Shown one piece after another: positions 1-8,284 of a stretch of DNA of 54,920 nt. The DNA is from Romboutsia maritimum (GTDB lineage Bacteria; Bacillota; Clostridia; Peptostreptococcales; Peptostreptococcaceae): positions 1 to 54,920 of the forward strand of contig NZ_NOJZ02000016.1 of NCBI RefSeq assembly GCF_002251085.2, in the 5' to 3' direction. The notes under the pieces were generated by a model that did not search any database, had not been told where the DNA came from, and worked only from the letters and a program-made list of their open reading frames with translations. Position 1 is the stretch's first letter; every line of letters begins with the position of its first letter. The translations under genes were made by a program, and so were the position numbers.

Positions 1-18
1 AATAATTGTTTTTTTCAT
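1..18 (-). CDS. Start of an unknown gene cut by the left edge
   Basis: Reading leftward on the minus strand, an ATG at 18-16 opens a frame MKKTII that leaves the window after six codons. It is preceded at the right distance by a GGGAGA ribosome binding site (about 23-28). An AT-rich stretch with TATAAT-like hexamers lies further upstream. The MKK start followed by hydrophobic residues would suit a signal peptide or membrane protein, but too little is present to name it. Confidence 0.4.
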
Positions 19-204
19 AAAATCTCCCTTTACCAATAAACTTTATAATATTTTCCCCCATTTTTTACATCCCTTTATATATTTAGACATATTTTTAAAT
101 AAACCTTTATAATATAGTAATTTTAGAAGAACTAGTGAAATAATAGATAAATTTAAAAATAAATTTTTTAATTATTTAAGATAGATTTTACCATAATCAA
201 TTAA

Positions 205-687
205 TCACATTTCTATAGTGAAAATTTTCCAATCAGAATTTTTATCCTTTACTATAGTAAAAAAAACTTGATCTTCCCCATTCTTAATAGGTGTATTTGA
301 ATCATCTTTAAATCTAATATAATAAGATACCGAATAAATTTTAATATCTTCCTTTTCTATTAAATTATTCGGATTTAACTGGTTATATATATCTAAATCA
401 CCTTTGTATGTATTTTCATTTTTTAATAGTTCTATTTTTATTACCTTAGTATTTTCTATATTATTTAATTCTTCTTTGGACAACTTATATGATCCATTAT
501 AGGGTTGTTTCAAATAACAATCACTCAATTTATCGATATCATGGTTATTTTGAAATTTAAAGTAATTTTCAATAACTTTTTCAGGATTATTTTCCCAATC
601 TGTTTGTTTTTTCTGTTTAATAAAAAGTCCTCCTACAAAAACTATTATTGCTAGTGATAATATACATATTTTTTGTTTCTTACTCAT
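205..687 (-). CDS. Small membrane-anchored hypothetical protein, possibly DUF4829-like
   Basis: A 160-residue protein of unknown function. The frame is open further upstream to 723, but the ATG at 687 (MSKKQK) has an AGGAGA site 8 nt before it and is the better start. Residues 6-22 form one membrane segment (ILSLAIIVFVGG) after a short basic N-terminus. There is no lipobox cysteine, so it should be a single-pass protein facing outward rather than a lipoprotein. The outside part, rich in Asn, Asp and Lys, contains a PEKVIENYFKF-type helix and ends in beta-strand-like sequence with a final DWKIFTIEM. This resembles NTF2-like DUF4829/DUF4878 domains of clostridial surface proteins, a weak assignment from memory. 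It is monocistronic, lying beyond the htpG terminator. Confidence 0.65.
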   Translation of the reverse strand: MSKKQKICILSLAIIVFVGGLFIKQKKQTDWENNPEKVIENYFKFQNNHDIDKLSDCYLKQPYNGSYKLSKEELNNIENTKVIKIELLKNENTYKGDLDIYNQLNPNNLIEKEDIKIYSVSYYIRFKDDSNTPIKNGEDQVFFTIVKDKNSDWKIFTIEM

Positions 688-870
688 AGAAACTTCTCCT
701 TTGACCTTTTTAATATTTTTCAAAAATATTGTAATTTTTATTTTCTTTACTATATTATTAATATAATATTATTAATGGAGGATTTTGTAAATGCTCAAAC
801 ATTAGAAAATAACAATTAATAAAATGTATTAATAAGGTATGTCTATCATTCATTAGATGTTAGAAAAACT

Positions 871-917
871 AAAAAAAGCTGAATAAAAATAAAGTTTATT
901 TTAATTCAGCTTTTTTA
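871..917 (-). terminator. Terminator of htpG
   Basis: The inverted repeat AAAAAAAGCTGAAT...ATTCAGCTTTTTT lies just downstream of the htpG stop. Its arms end in A and T runs, so it can work in both directions, but the gene order makes it the htpG terminator. Confidence 0.8.
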
Positions 918-940
918 GTATAGAATTGTAATTATATATC

Positions 941-2812
941 TTAAAGTAGTATTGCTCTACTCATTAATTCATTGCTTCTTTTTATAAATAAATCTAATTC
1001 GTCTGTACTTAATTCTTTATTAGCTAACAATGCTAAATCTAGTACATGATTGCATATTAATTTTATATCTTCTTTTTTATTTTCATCTTCTTTAATTGAT
1101 ACCAATTTTTTTATAATAGGATTGTTTTCATTTATTACAAGTGTTTTTTCTTCCTCAAAGTTCATTCCTAAATCTAATCCAGAAAATCTCGTCTGCATTT
1201 CTGCCATTCTTCTTGATTCTTCTGATACAAGTATTATAGCTGGTGTTTCTTCATTTTTAAGACTTTCAACAGAATAATTTTTAATTTTTTCACCTATAAC
1301 TTCATTAAATAAATCTAATATCTTTGATTTATTTTCTTTATTTTCTTCAGTTTCTTCCTTTTCTTTTAACACATCAGAAATATCTGAGTCTATTCTATTA
1401 AATTTCACTCCATTTTCTTTAAATTCTATAAATGACATAAAATGATTATCAATAGTAGAATTTAATACTACTGCATCTAAATCATATTCTTTAAATAACT
1501 TAATATATTGAGATTGTTGTTTTTCATCACTTATATAAAATACTTTATTTTCATGTTTTTCCTTGCACTTATCTAAATAATCTTTAAGTGTTATATGTTC
1601 CCCACTTATATTTTTAAACAATATAAAGTCCTTTATTTTATCATAAAATCCTTCATCTTTTAAGCACCCATATTTTATAAATACTTGGATATCATCCCAG
1701 AATTTATTATACTCTTCTCTCTCATTCTTAAATAAACTTTTTAGCTTATCTGCTACTTTTTTAACTATATGCTTAGATATTTTACTTACATCTCTATCAT
1801 TTTGTAAGAAACTTCTAGAAACGTTTAATGGTAAATCCGGACAATCTATTACACCTTTTAATAAAAGTAAAAACTCTGGAATAACTTCTTTTATATTATC
1901 AGCAACAAAAACTTGATTGTTATATAATTTCACTTTACCTTCTACAAGTTCAAACTCATTCTTTAATTTTGGGAAATAAAGTATTCCTTTTAAATTAAAT
2001 GGATAATCTACATTTAAATGAATCCAAAATAATGGTTCATCAAATGAATTAAATACTTTTCTATAAAAATCTTTATATTCTTCATCAGTACAATCTTTTG
2101 GTGATTTTGTCCATAATGGATTTATATCATTTAAAGGAGTTACTTCCTTATTTTCTGTTTCATCTTCTTTTTTAGATTCATCTTCTATATAAATTTCAAC
2201 TGGCAAGAAAGAACAATACTTATCTATTACTTTTCTTACCTCGTATTCATTTAAGAACTCTTTGCTATCATCATCTATAAATAGTGTTATTTTTGTACCC
2301 CTATGTTTTATTTCTTCTGATTTAGATATTTCATATTCAATACCACCCTCAGATTCCCACTTAATAGGTGTTGAATTTTCTAAATAAGAAAGTGTATCTA
2401 TCTGAACTTTTTTAGATACCATAAATGCAGAATAAAACCCTAATCCAAAATGTCCTATTATATCATTATTTTCTTCCATTTTATCTTTATATTTATTAAA
2501 GAAATCTTCAGCTCCAGAAAAAGCAACTTGATTTATATATTTTTGAACTTCTTCTTCTGTCATACCTATTCCATTGTCAGTAAAACTAAGTGTACCTTTG
2601 TCTTTATTTACAGCTACTATAATTTTATATTTTGTAGCCTCTTCTTCATTTATTTCGCCTAAAGTTATGAGTCTTTTATATTTACTTATTGCATCACAAC
2701 CATTACTTATAAGCTCTCTGATAAATATATCTTTATCAGAGTATAGCCATTTTTTTATTATTGGAAAAATATTTTCAGTATGTATTGATATATTACCTTT
2801 TTGAATTGACAT
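941..2812 (-). CDS. htpG: HtpG, bacterial Hsp90 molecular chaperone
   Basis: A 623-residue cytoplasmic ATP-dependent chaperone of the Hsp90 family. The N-terminal GHKL ATPase domain shows ELISNGCDA, DNGIGM and the lid/phosphate motif GHFGLGFYSAF within about residues 30-130. The middle domain includes the conserved PLNVSRSFLQ near residue 330, and the C-terminal dimerisation domain ends MSRAILL without the eukaryotic MEEVD tail. Length is normal for HtpG. The ATG has a strong AGGAGG site 7-8 nt upstream. The gene is transcribed alone from a promoter overlapping a CIRCE element at 2906-2932, so heat-shock control by HrcA is likely. Upstream lies a MITE-like repeat that separates it from purL. 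Confidence 0.95.
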   Translation of the reverse strand: MSIQKGNISIHTENIFPIIKKWLYSDKDIFIRELISNGCDAISKYKRLITLGEINEEEATKYKIIVAVNKDKGTLSFTDNGIGMTEEEVQKYINQVAFSGAEDFFNKYKDKMEENNDIIGHFGLGFYSAFMVSKKVQIDTLSYLENSTPIKWESEGGIEYEISKSEEIKHRGTKITLFIDDDSKEFLNEYEVRKVIDKYCSFLPVEIYIEDESKKEDETENKEVTPLNDINPLWTKSPKDCTDEEYKDFYRKVFNSFDEPLFWIHLNVDYPFNLKGILYFPKLKNEFELVEGKVKLYNNQVFVADNIKEVIPEFLLLLKGVIDCPDLPLNVSRSFLQNDRDVSKISKHIVKKVADKLKSLFKNEREEYNKFWDDIQVFIKYGCLKDEGFYDKIKDFILFKNISGEHITLKDYLDKCKEKHENKVFYISDEKQQSQYIKLFKEYDLDAVVLNSTIDNHFMSFIEFKENGVKFNRIDSDISDVLKEKEETEENKENKSKILDLFNEVIGEKIKNYSVESLKNEETPAIILVSEESRRMAEMQTRFSGLDLGMNFEEEKTLVINENNPIIKKLVSIKEDENKKEDIKLICNHVLDLALLANKELSTDELDLFIKRSNELMSRAILL

Positions 2813-2890
2813 AATTAACCCTCCTTGATTTAAAGTATATATTTTATCTTTATACCTTTTTTATGGATGTAATTCCATTTTATAATTATT

Positions 2891-2918
2891 ATTGTAGCAT
2901 ATTTGTTAGCACAGTCAA
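2891..2918 (-). promoter_or_regulatory. htpG promoter
   Basis: On the minus strand TTGACT (2918-2913), a 16-nt spacer and TACAAT (2896-2891) form a good vegetative promoter. The -35 hexamer lies inside the CIRCE palindrome, so HrcA binding would directly block RNA polymerase. Confidence 0.7.
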
Positions 2919-2932
2919 GCATTGAGTGCTAA
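2906..2932. promoter_or_regulatory. CIRCE operator (HrcA) at htpG
   Basis: The sequence TTAGCACAG-N9-GAGTGCTAA matches the CIRCE consensus TTAGCACTC-N9-GAGTGCTAA with 16 of 18 arm bases and exact spacing. One half-site is perfect. The same half-site occurs in the groESL CIRCE of this window. Confidence 0.85.
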
Positions 2933-2959
2933 TTTTTTTTATAAAAATACGGATAAAAC

Positions 2960-3128
2960 AAAAGGGCTGTCCCAAAAGTATAATAATTTTGTGAATTAAC
3001 CTAGCGAAGGGGTGAGATATAAATTCCACCGACATTTGCAGGTATGTTTTTTACCTGCATGGAGGAGAACTTATACTCAGCCCAAGTGATATGTTAATCA
3101 CAAAATTCTATTTTGAGACAGTCCCTTT
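2960..3128. mobile_element. MITE-like palindromic element, copy A
   Basis: This non-coding element has a 162-bp core (2964-3125) with imperfect terminal inverted repeats of about 30 bp. The left end reads GGGCTGTCCCAAAA, and the right end read inward GGGACTGTCTCAAAA. Both continue to ATTTTGTGA and TTAAC. An internal hairpin pairs GCAGGTA with TACCTGC. It is flanked by a perfect 7-bp direct repeat ATAAAAC (2953-2959 and 3129-3135), a probable target duplication. A second copy of the same length lies at 33990-34151. No open reading frame of meaningful size is present, so it would depend on a transposase elsewhere. On the minus strand its outer stem is followed by CTTTTGTTTT, so it may terminate the pur operon. 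Confidence 0.8.
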
Positions 3129-3153
3129 ATAAAACTACTTCTAACTGACTTAG

Positions 3154-6100
3154 TTACATAAAATAATCAACACCCGATTTAAATATTTTTTGATCTTTTT
3201 CCCCTAATATATTTTTTAATACATTTTCTCCAATTCTTTCTGAATGTCCCATTTTACCTAATATTCTTCCATCTATACTAGTTATTCCTTCAACAGCATA
3301 TTTTGATCCATTTGGATTAAATTCTATATCATAAGTAGCTTCATTACTAAAGTCTACATATTGAGTTGCAATTTGTCCATTTGCTATTAACTTTCTCATA
3401 GATTCATCACTTGCCACAAATCTTCCTTCTCCATGAGATACTGCTATACTATGAGTATCTCCTACACTAGTTTGATATAACCAAGGTGACTTATTTGATG
3501 AGATTCTTGTTCTTATTATTTTAGCTTGATGTCTTCCTATATTATTATAAGTAAGAGTTGGCGAACTTTCATCTATATCTCTAATTTCTCCATATGGTAA
3601 TAATCCTAACTTTATAAGAGCTTGAAATCCATTACAAATACCTAATATTAATCCATCTTGATTTGTTAAAAACTCATTTACTGCTTCTTTTACCTTTGGA
3701 TTTCTAAATACAGTTGCTATAAATTTACCTGAACCATCAGGTTCATCTCCTGCACTAAATCCACCAGGAAGCATGATTATCTGGGATGATTTTATTTCTT
3801 GTACTATAGTTTCTATTGACTGCTCTATATCTTTATATGTTAAGTTTTTAAATACTTTTACACTAGATTTTGCTCCAGCTATTTCAAATGCTTTCGCTGA
3901 ATCATATTCGCAATTTGTACCTGGAAATGCCGGTATAAATACTTTTGGTTTTGCTATACTTATGGATGATTTAACTTTTTTATTTTTAGAAATAAAACTT
4001 ATTGTATTTATCTTATCTTTTATTTCTTTAGATTTAGTTGGAAATATAGGTTCTAATGTTTCACAATAAGCACTATACAATTCTTTCAATAATAACTCTT
4101 CATTATTTACAACTATACTTTCACTATTTATAGTTCTTCCAAGAAGAATATAGTTGTATCCTTCTAATATACTTAAATCATCATCCTTTAACTCTAAAAT
4201 TATATGTCCATAATTAGGAACAAACAATTTATCACAATCATCATAAATTTTATTTGCTTCTTCACTAAATCTAAATCCTATTTTATTACCAAATGCCATT
4301 TTACTTATAGCTTCTCCAATACCACCATAGCCTACAGCATATGCTGATAATACTTTTTCACCTAGTATAAGCTCATTTACCTTATCTAAATTTCTTTTTA
4401 ATAAGTTAAAATCTATAACTTCATTTTCAAGTCTATCTGTTGATAAAATTACAACTTTCGAATTAATTTTTTTAAATTCTGGAGAAATAACATGTTTTGC
4501 ATCCACAGTATCCACAGCAAAAGATACAAGTGTTGGTGGAACATTTATGTCTTTAAACGTACCAGACATACTATCTTTTCCCCCAATTGCAGGTATTTCA
4601 AGCATATGTTGTGCATAATACGCCCCTAAAAGAGATGCAAATGGCTTTCCCCACTTACTTGGATTATCCCCAAGTTTTTCAAAATACTCTTGTAATGTTA
4701 ATCTAATATTTTTATAGTTACCCCCAATAGCCACAACTTTACACACAGAATCTACTACTGAATATAAAGCTCCATGGAATGGACTCCATTTTCCTATCTT
4801 AGGATTATACCCATATGTCATTATAGTTGAAGTATCAGTTTCTCCATCTAGTACAGGTATTTTTGCTACCATACCTTGTGCTGGTGTTGATTGATATTTA
4901 CCTCCAAATGGCATAAGTACTGTATTTGAACCTATTGTATTATCAAATTTTTCAACTAATCCCTTTTGTGAGCAAACATTTAAATCTGACAATACTTCCA
5001 TAAATTTTTCTTTAATTTTACGTAAGTTACCTTCTTTATCCATTTCTATTTTAGGTAATTTTGATAATTGATTTTGTTCACCAAAGAAATTTTTATCTTC
5101 CTCTACTTTTTCTACATGAACCTTAGTTGTTTGTTTAACTCCATTTGTATCCAAAAATTCTCGATTTATATCTACAATAGCCCTTTTGTTCCAAAACATT
5201 CTTAAATATCCTGTATCAGTTACTGTTGCAACATGAGTAGCTTCTAAATTTTCTTCTCTTGCTAATTCTATAAATCTTTCTTTATCTTCTTTTTTTATAG
5301 CAACAGCCATACGTTCTTGTGATTCCGATATTGCAATTTCAGTTCCATCTAATCCATCATATTTTTTAGGAACTAAATCTAAATCTATATCTAAGCTATC
5401 TGCAATTTCTCCTATAGCTACACAAACTCCTCCTGCTCCAAAGTCATTACATCTTTTTATCATTTGTGCAACTTGTTTATTTCTAAAGAATCTTTGTATC
5501 TTTCTCTCATTAGGAGCATCTCCCTTTTGAACCTCTGCACTACAAGTAACTATTGATTCTTCACTATGTTCTTTAGATGATCCAGTTGCTCCTCCACATC
5601 CATCTCTTCCTGTTTTTCCTCCAAGAAGAACTATTATATCGCCTTCTTTCGGTCTTTCTCTTACTACATTTTCTTTAGGCGTTGCTGCTATAACTGCTCC
5701 AATTTCCATCCTTTTAGCTGCAAAGTCTTTATCATAAACCTCAGCTACTTGTCCTGTTGTTAATCCTATTTGATTTCCATATGAGCTATATCCATTTGCA
5801 GCTTGTGTAGTTATTTTCTTTTGTGTAAGTTTTCCTGGTAATGTATCTTCTAAAGAAATTCTCGGGTCTGCACTTCCTGTTACACGCATTGCCTGATATA
5901 CATAACTTCTGCCTGATAACGGGTCTCTTATTGCTCCTCCAAGACAAGTTGCAGCTCCTCCAAAAGGCTCAATTTCAGTTGGATGATTATGTGTTTCATT
6001 TTTAAACATAACTAAGTATTCTTCTTTTTTTCCATCTATATCTACATCTACATTTATACTACAAGCATTAATTTCTTCACTTACATCTAAATCTTCTAGC

Positions 6101-6999
6101 TTACCTTCTTTTTTTAATTCTTTCATTGCTATAATAGCTATATCCATTAAACAAATATCTTTTTTCTTATCTATATATACTTTGTTTCTTGAGTTAAGAT
6201 ACATATTATACGCATCTTTTACTACATCTGTATATTTACCGCTTTCTATCTTAACATCTTCTATTTCTGTCATAAATGTAGTATGTCTACAATGGTCTGA
6301 CCAGTAAGTATCTAGTACTTTTATTTCAGTTATAGTAGGATTTCTTTTTTCTGTATTCTTGAAATATTTTTGTATATGATCTAAATCTAGAAGTGTCATT
6401 GCTAGACCTCTATCTTTTATAAATGTTTTTAATTCTTCTTTTGTAAAATCTATAAATTTATCAATAGTTTCTACAGATGTAGGTACATCACTTTTAATCT
6501 TAAGTGTTTTTGGTTTTTCTAAAGAAGCCTCTCTACTATCCACTGGGTTTATACAATATTTTTTTATTTTTGTAAGTTCTTCTTGAGTTAGTTTTCCACT
6601 TATAATAAAAATTTTTGCTGTGTTTATAATTGGTCTTATTCCTTGATTTACTATCTGAATACATTGAGATGCCCAATCTCCTCTTTGGTCATACTGACCT
6701 GGGAGAAATTCTATTGCAAATATACTAATTTCTTCTTTTTTTAATAACTCATTTATATCTTCATGATAAACTATATCTAAATTAGGTTCAGAAAATATTG
6801 TTCTTGCAGCATTTTCATAAACTTCATTTGATATACCTTCTATATCATATCTATTTAAAATCATTAAATTATCTATACTATTTATGTGCAAACTTTCTAC
6901 TATATCCTTTTTTAATGCCATGGCTTCAAGGTCAAACCCTTTTCTTTTTTGAACAAATATTCTTTTGACACTAGATTTAACACTTATAGTATTTAACAT
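3154..6999 (-). CDS. purL: Phosphoribosylformylglycinamidine synthase, single-chain PurL
   Basis: A 1281-residue single-chain enzyme that converts FGAR, glutamine and ATP to FGAM, the fourth step of purine synthesis. An N-terminal linker precedes two AIR-synthase-like halves; the first carries TYWSDHCRHTTF near residue 230 and FKNETHNHPTEIEPFGGAAT near 330. The C-terminal class I glutaminase domain starts near residue 1020 with PAFPGTNCEYD, has the nucleophile in GICNGFQAL, and ends with the SHGEGRF and GHSER regions. This is the large fused form, unlike the PurS/PurQ/PurL trio of Bacillus, so no separate purS or purQ is expected. The ATG follows a GGAGGAATAAGC site. It is the last gene of purECFMNHDL, 24 nt after purD. 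Confidence 0.97.
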   Translation of the reverse strand: MLNTISVKSSVKRIFVQKRKGFDLEAMALKKDIVESLHINSIDNLMILNRYDIEGISNEVYENAARTIFSEPNLDIVYHEDINELLKKEEISIFAIEFLPGQYDQRGDWASQCIQIVNQGIRPIINTAKIFIISGKLTQEELTKIKKYCINPVDSREASLEKPKTLKIKSDVPTSVETIDKFIDFTKEELKTFIKDRGLAMTLLDLDHIQKYFKNTEKRNPTITEIKVLDTYWSDHCRHTTFMTEIEDVKIESGKYTDVVKDAYNMYLNSRNKVYIDKKKDICLMDIAIIAMKELKKEGKLEDLDVSEEINACSINVDVDIDGKKEEYLVMFKNETHNHPTEIEPFGGAATCLGGAIRDPLSGRSYVYQAMRVTGSADPRISLEDTLPGKLTQKKITTQAANGYSSYGNQIGLTTGQVAEVYDKDFAAKRMEIGAVIAATPKENVVRERPKEGDIIVLLGGKTGRDGCGGATGSSKEHSEESIVTCSAEVQKGDAPNERKIQRFFRNKQVAQMIKRCNDFGAGGVCVAIGEIADSLDIDLDLVPKKYDGLDGTEIAISESQERMAVAIKKEDKERFIELAREENLEATHVATVTDTGYLRMFWNKRAIVDINREFLDTNGVKQTTKVHVEKVEEDKNFFGEQNQLSKLPKIEMDKEGNLRKIKEKFMEVLSDLNVCSQKGLVEKFDNTIGSNTVLMPFGGKYQSTPAQGMVAKIPVLDGETDTSTIMTYGYNPKIGKWSPFHGALYSVVDSVCKVVAIGGNYKNIRLTLQEYFEKLGDNPSKWGKPFASLLGAYYAQHMLEIPAIGGKDSMSGTFKDINVPPTLVSFAVDTVDAKHVISPEFKKINSKVVILSTDRLENEVIDFNLLKRNLDKVNELILGEKVLSAYAVGYGGIGEAISKMAFGNKIGFRFSEEANKIYDDCDKLFVPNYGHIILELKDDDLSILEGYNYILLGRTINSESIVVNNEELLLKELYSAYCETLEPIFPTKSKEIKDKINTISFISKNKKVKSSISIAKPKVFIPAFPGTNCEYDSAKAFEIAGAKSSVKVFKNLTYKDIEQSIETIVQEIKSSQIIMLPGGFSAGDEPDGSGKFIATVFRNPKVKEAVNEFLTNQDGLILGICNGFQALIKLGLLPYGEIRDIDESSPTLTYNNIGRHQAKIIRTRISSNKSPWLYQTSVGDTHSIAVSHGEGRFVASDESMRKLIANGQIATQYVDFSNEATYDIEFNPNGSKYAVEGITSIDGRILGKMGHSERIGENVLKNILGEKDQKIFKSGVDYFM

Positions 7000-7023
7000 G
7001 CTTATTCCTCCATCTTAGAAAAA

Positions 7024-8274
7024 TTAAATTCCTATGTCTGTTCTATAATGCATATTTTCAAAACTTATCTTTTTTATATTTTCATATACTTTACTAGCTG
7101 CTTTTTCAACTGTTTCTGCTTTCGCCGTTATACCTATTACTCTTCCACCATTAGTAACTAATTTATTATCTATAATTTTAGTTCCACTGTGAAACACTAC
7201 TATGTCTTTATCTAAATTCTCAAGACCCGTTATTATCTTGCCTTTTTCATATTTTTCAGGATAACCTCCTGATGTAAGCATTACACATACTACCTCTTCT
7301 TTTTTATAATTAATATCTATATTCTTTAAGTTATTGTCAATAATAGCACTCATTATTTTATTTAAATCTGTATCTAGTCTAAATAAAACTGATTGAGTTT
7401 CAGGATCTCCAAATCTAACATTGTATTCAAGCACTTTAGGTCCTTTGTCTGTTATCATCAAACCAACAAACAAGATTCCTTTAAAATCTAAATTATCTTT
7501 TTTGAATCCTTCTAATGTTTTAGATAATATTTTTTCTTCTATCTCTTCTGATAATTTCTTTGTATAAACTTCACTTGGCGAAAAAGTCCCCATTCCTCCA
7601 GTATTTAATCCTATTTCATAATTATTAACTTTTTTATGGTCTTTTGCACTTACCATAGGAGTTATTGTATGATTATCAACAAATGTTAATATAGATGTTT
7701 CTGTTCCTTTTAAAAATTCTTCTACTACTATTTTTAATCCTGCATCTCCAAATTTTTTATCTTCCATCATTTCTTTTAGTGCTTCTTGTGCTTGTTCTTT
7801 ATTTTCAGCTATAACAACACCTTTTCCTGATGCTAATCCATCTGCTTTTATTACAACTGGATACCCAAATTCATCTATTTCATTCATTGCTTTATTTAAG
7901 TCTATATACTCTTTATATTTTGCAGTAGGAATATTGTGTCTTATCATAAATTCCTTTGAGAAAGACTTGCTTCCTTCCAACTGAGCACATTGTTTATTAG
8001 GTCCAAATATTTTAAGTCCTGATTTTTCAAATATATCTACTATTCCCATAACAAGAGGAACTTCTGGTCCCACTATAGTCATATCTATTTTATTCATTTT
8101 TACAAAATTTAAAAGCTTATCTATTTCATCTTCTTTAATATCTATACAATTAGCTATTTTAGATATACCTGGGTTTCCTGGTGCACAATAAATTTGTTCT
8201 ACATCTTTTTCATTTTTTAATTTCCAACATATAGCGTGCTCTCTACCGCCACCACCTACTACTAATATCTTCAT
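7024..8274 (-). CDS. purD: Phosphoribosylamine--glycine ligase (GAR synthetase)
   Basis: A 416-residue ATP-grasp ligase that joins phosphoribosylamine and glycine to form GAR, the second purine step. The N-terminal Rossmann-like domain opens with KILVVGGGGREHAICWKL. The ATP-grasp core contains GYPVVIKADGLASGKGVVIA (about residues 138-157), GTETSILTFVD and, later, LEYNVRFGDPETQ with the metal-binding Glu and Asn. Length and end are normal for the family. It starts ten nucleotides after purH and is followed by purL in the same operon. Confidence 0.97.
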   Translation of the reverse strand: MKILVVGGGGREHAICWKLKNEKDVEQIYCAPGNPGISKIANCIDIKEDEIDKLLNFVKMNKIDMTIVGPEVPLVMGIVDIFEKSGLKIFGPNKQCAQLEGSKSFSKEFMIRHNIPTAKYKEYIDLNKAMNEIDEFGYPVVIKADGLASGKGVVIAENKEQAQEALKEMMEDKKFGDAGLKIVVEEFLKGTETSILTFVDNHTITPMVSAKDHKKVNNYEIGLNTGGMGTFSPSEVYTKKLSEEIEEKILSKTLEGFKKDNLDFKGILFVGLMITDKGPKVLEYNVRFGDPETQSVLFRLDTDLNKIMSAIIDNNLKNIDINYKKEEVVCVMLTSGGYPEKYEKGKIITGLENLDKDIVVFHSGTKIIDNKLVTNGGRVIGITAKAETVEKAASKVYENIKKISFENMHYRTDIGI

Positions 8275-8284
8275 TTTATCCCTC

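Noticed and set aside
779..815. GGAGGATTTTGTAAATG on the plus strand, resembling a gene start.
   Set aside because: The frame stops after four codons (ATGCTCAAACATTAG).
3058..3100. A small frame starting ATGGAGGAGAAC inside the MITE.
   Set aside because: It is about 12 codons, has no ribosome binding site, and lies within the palindromic arms.
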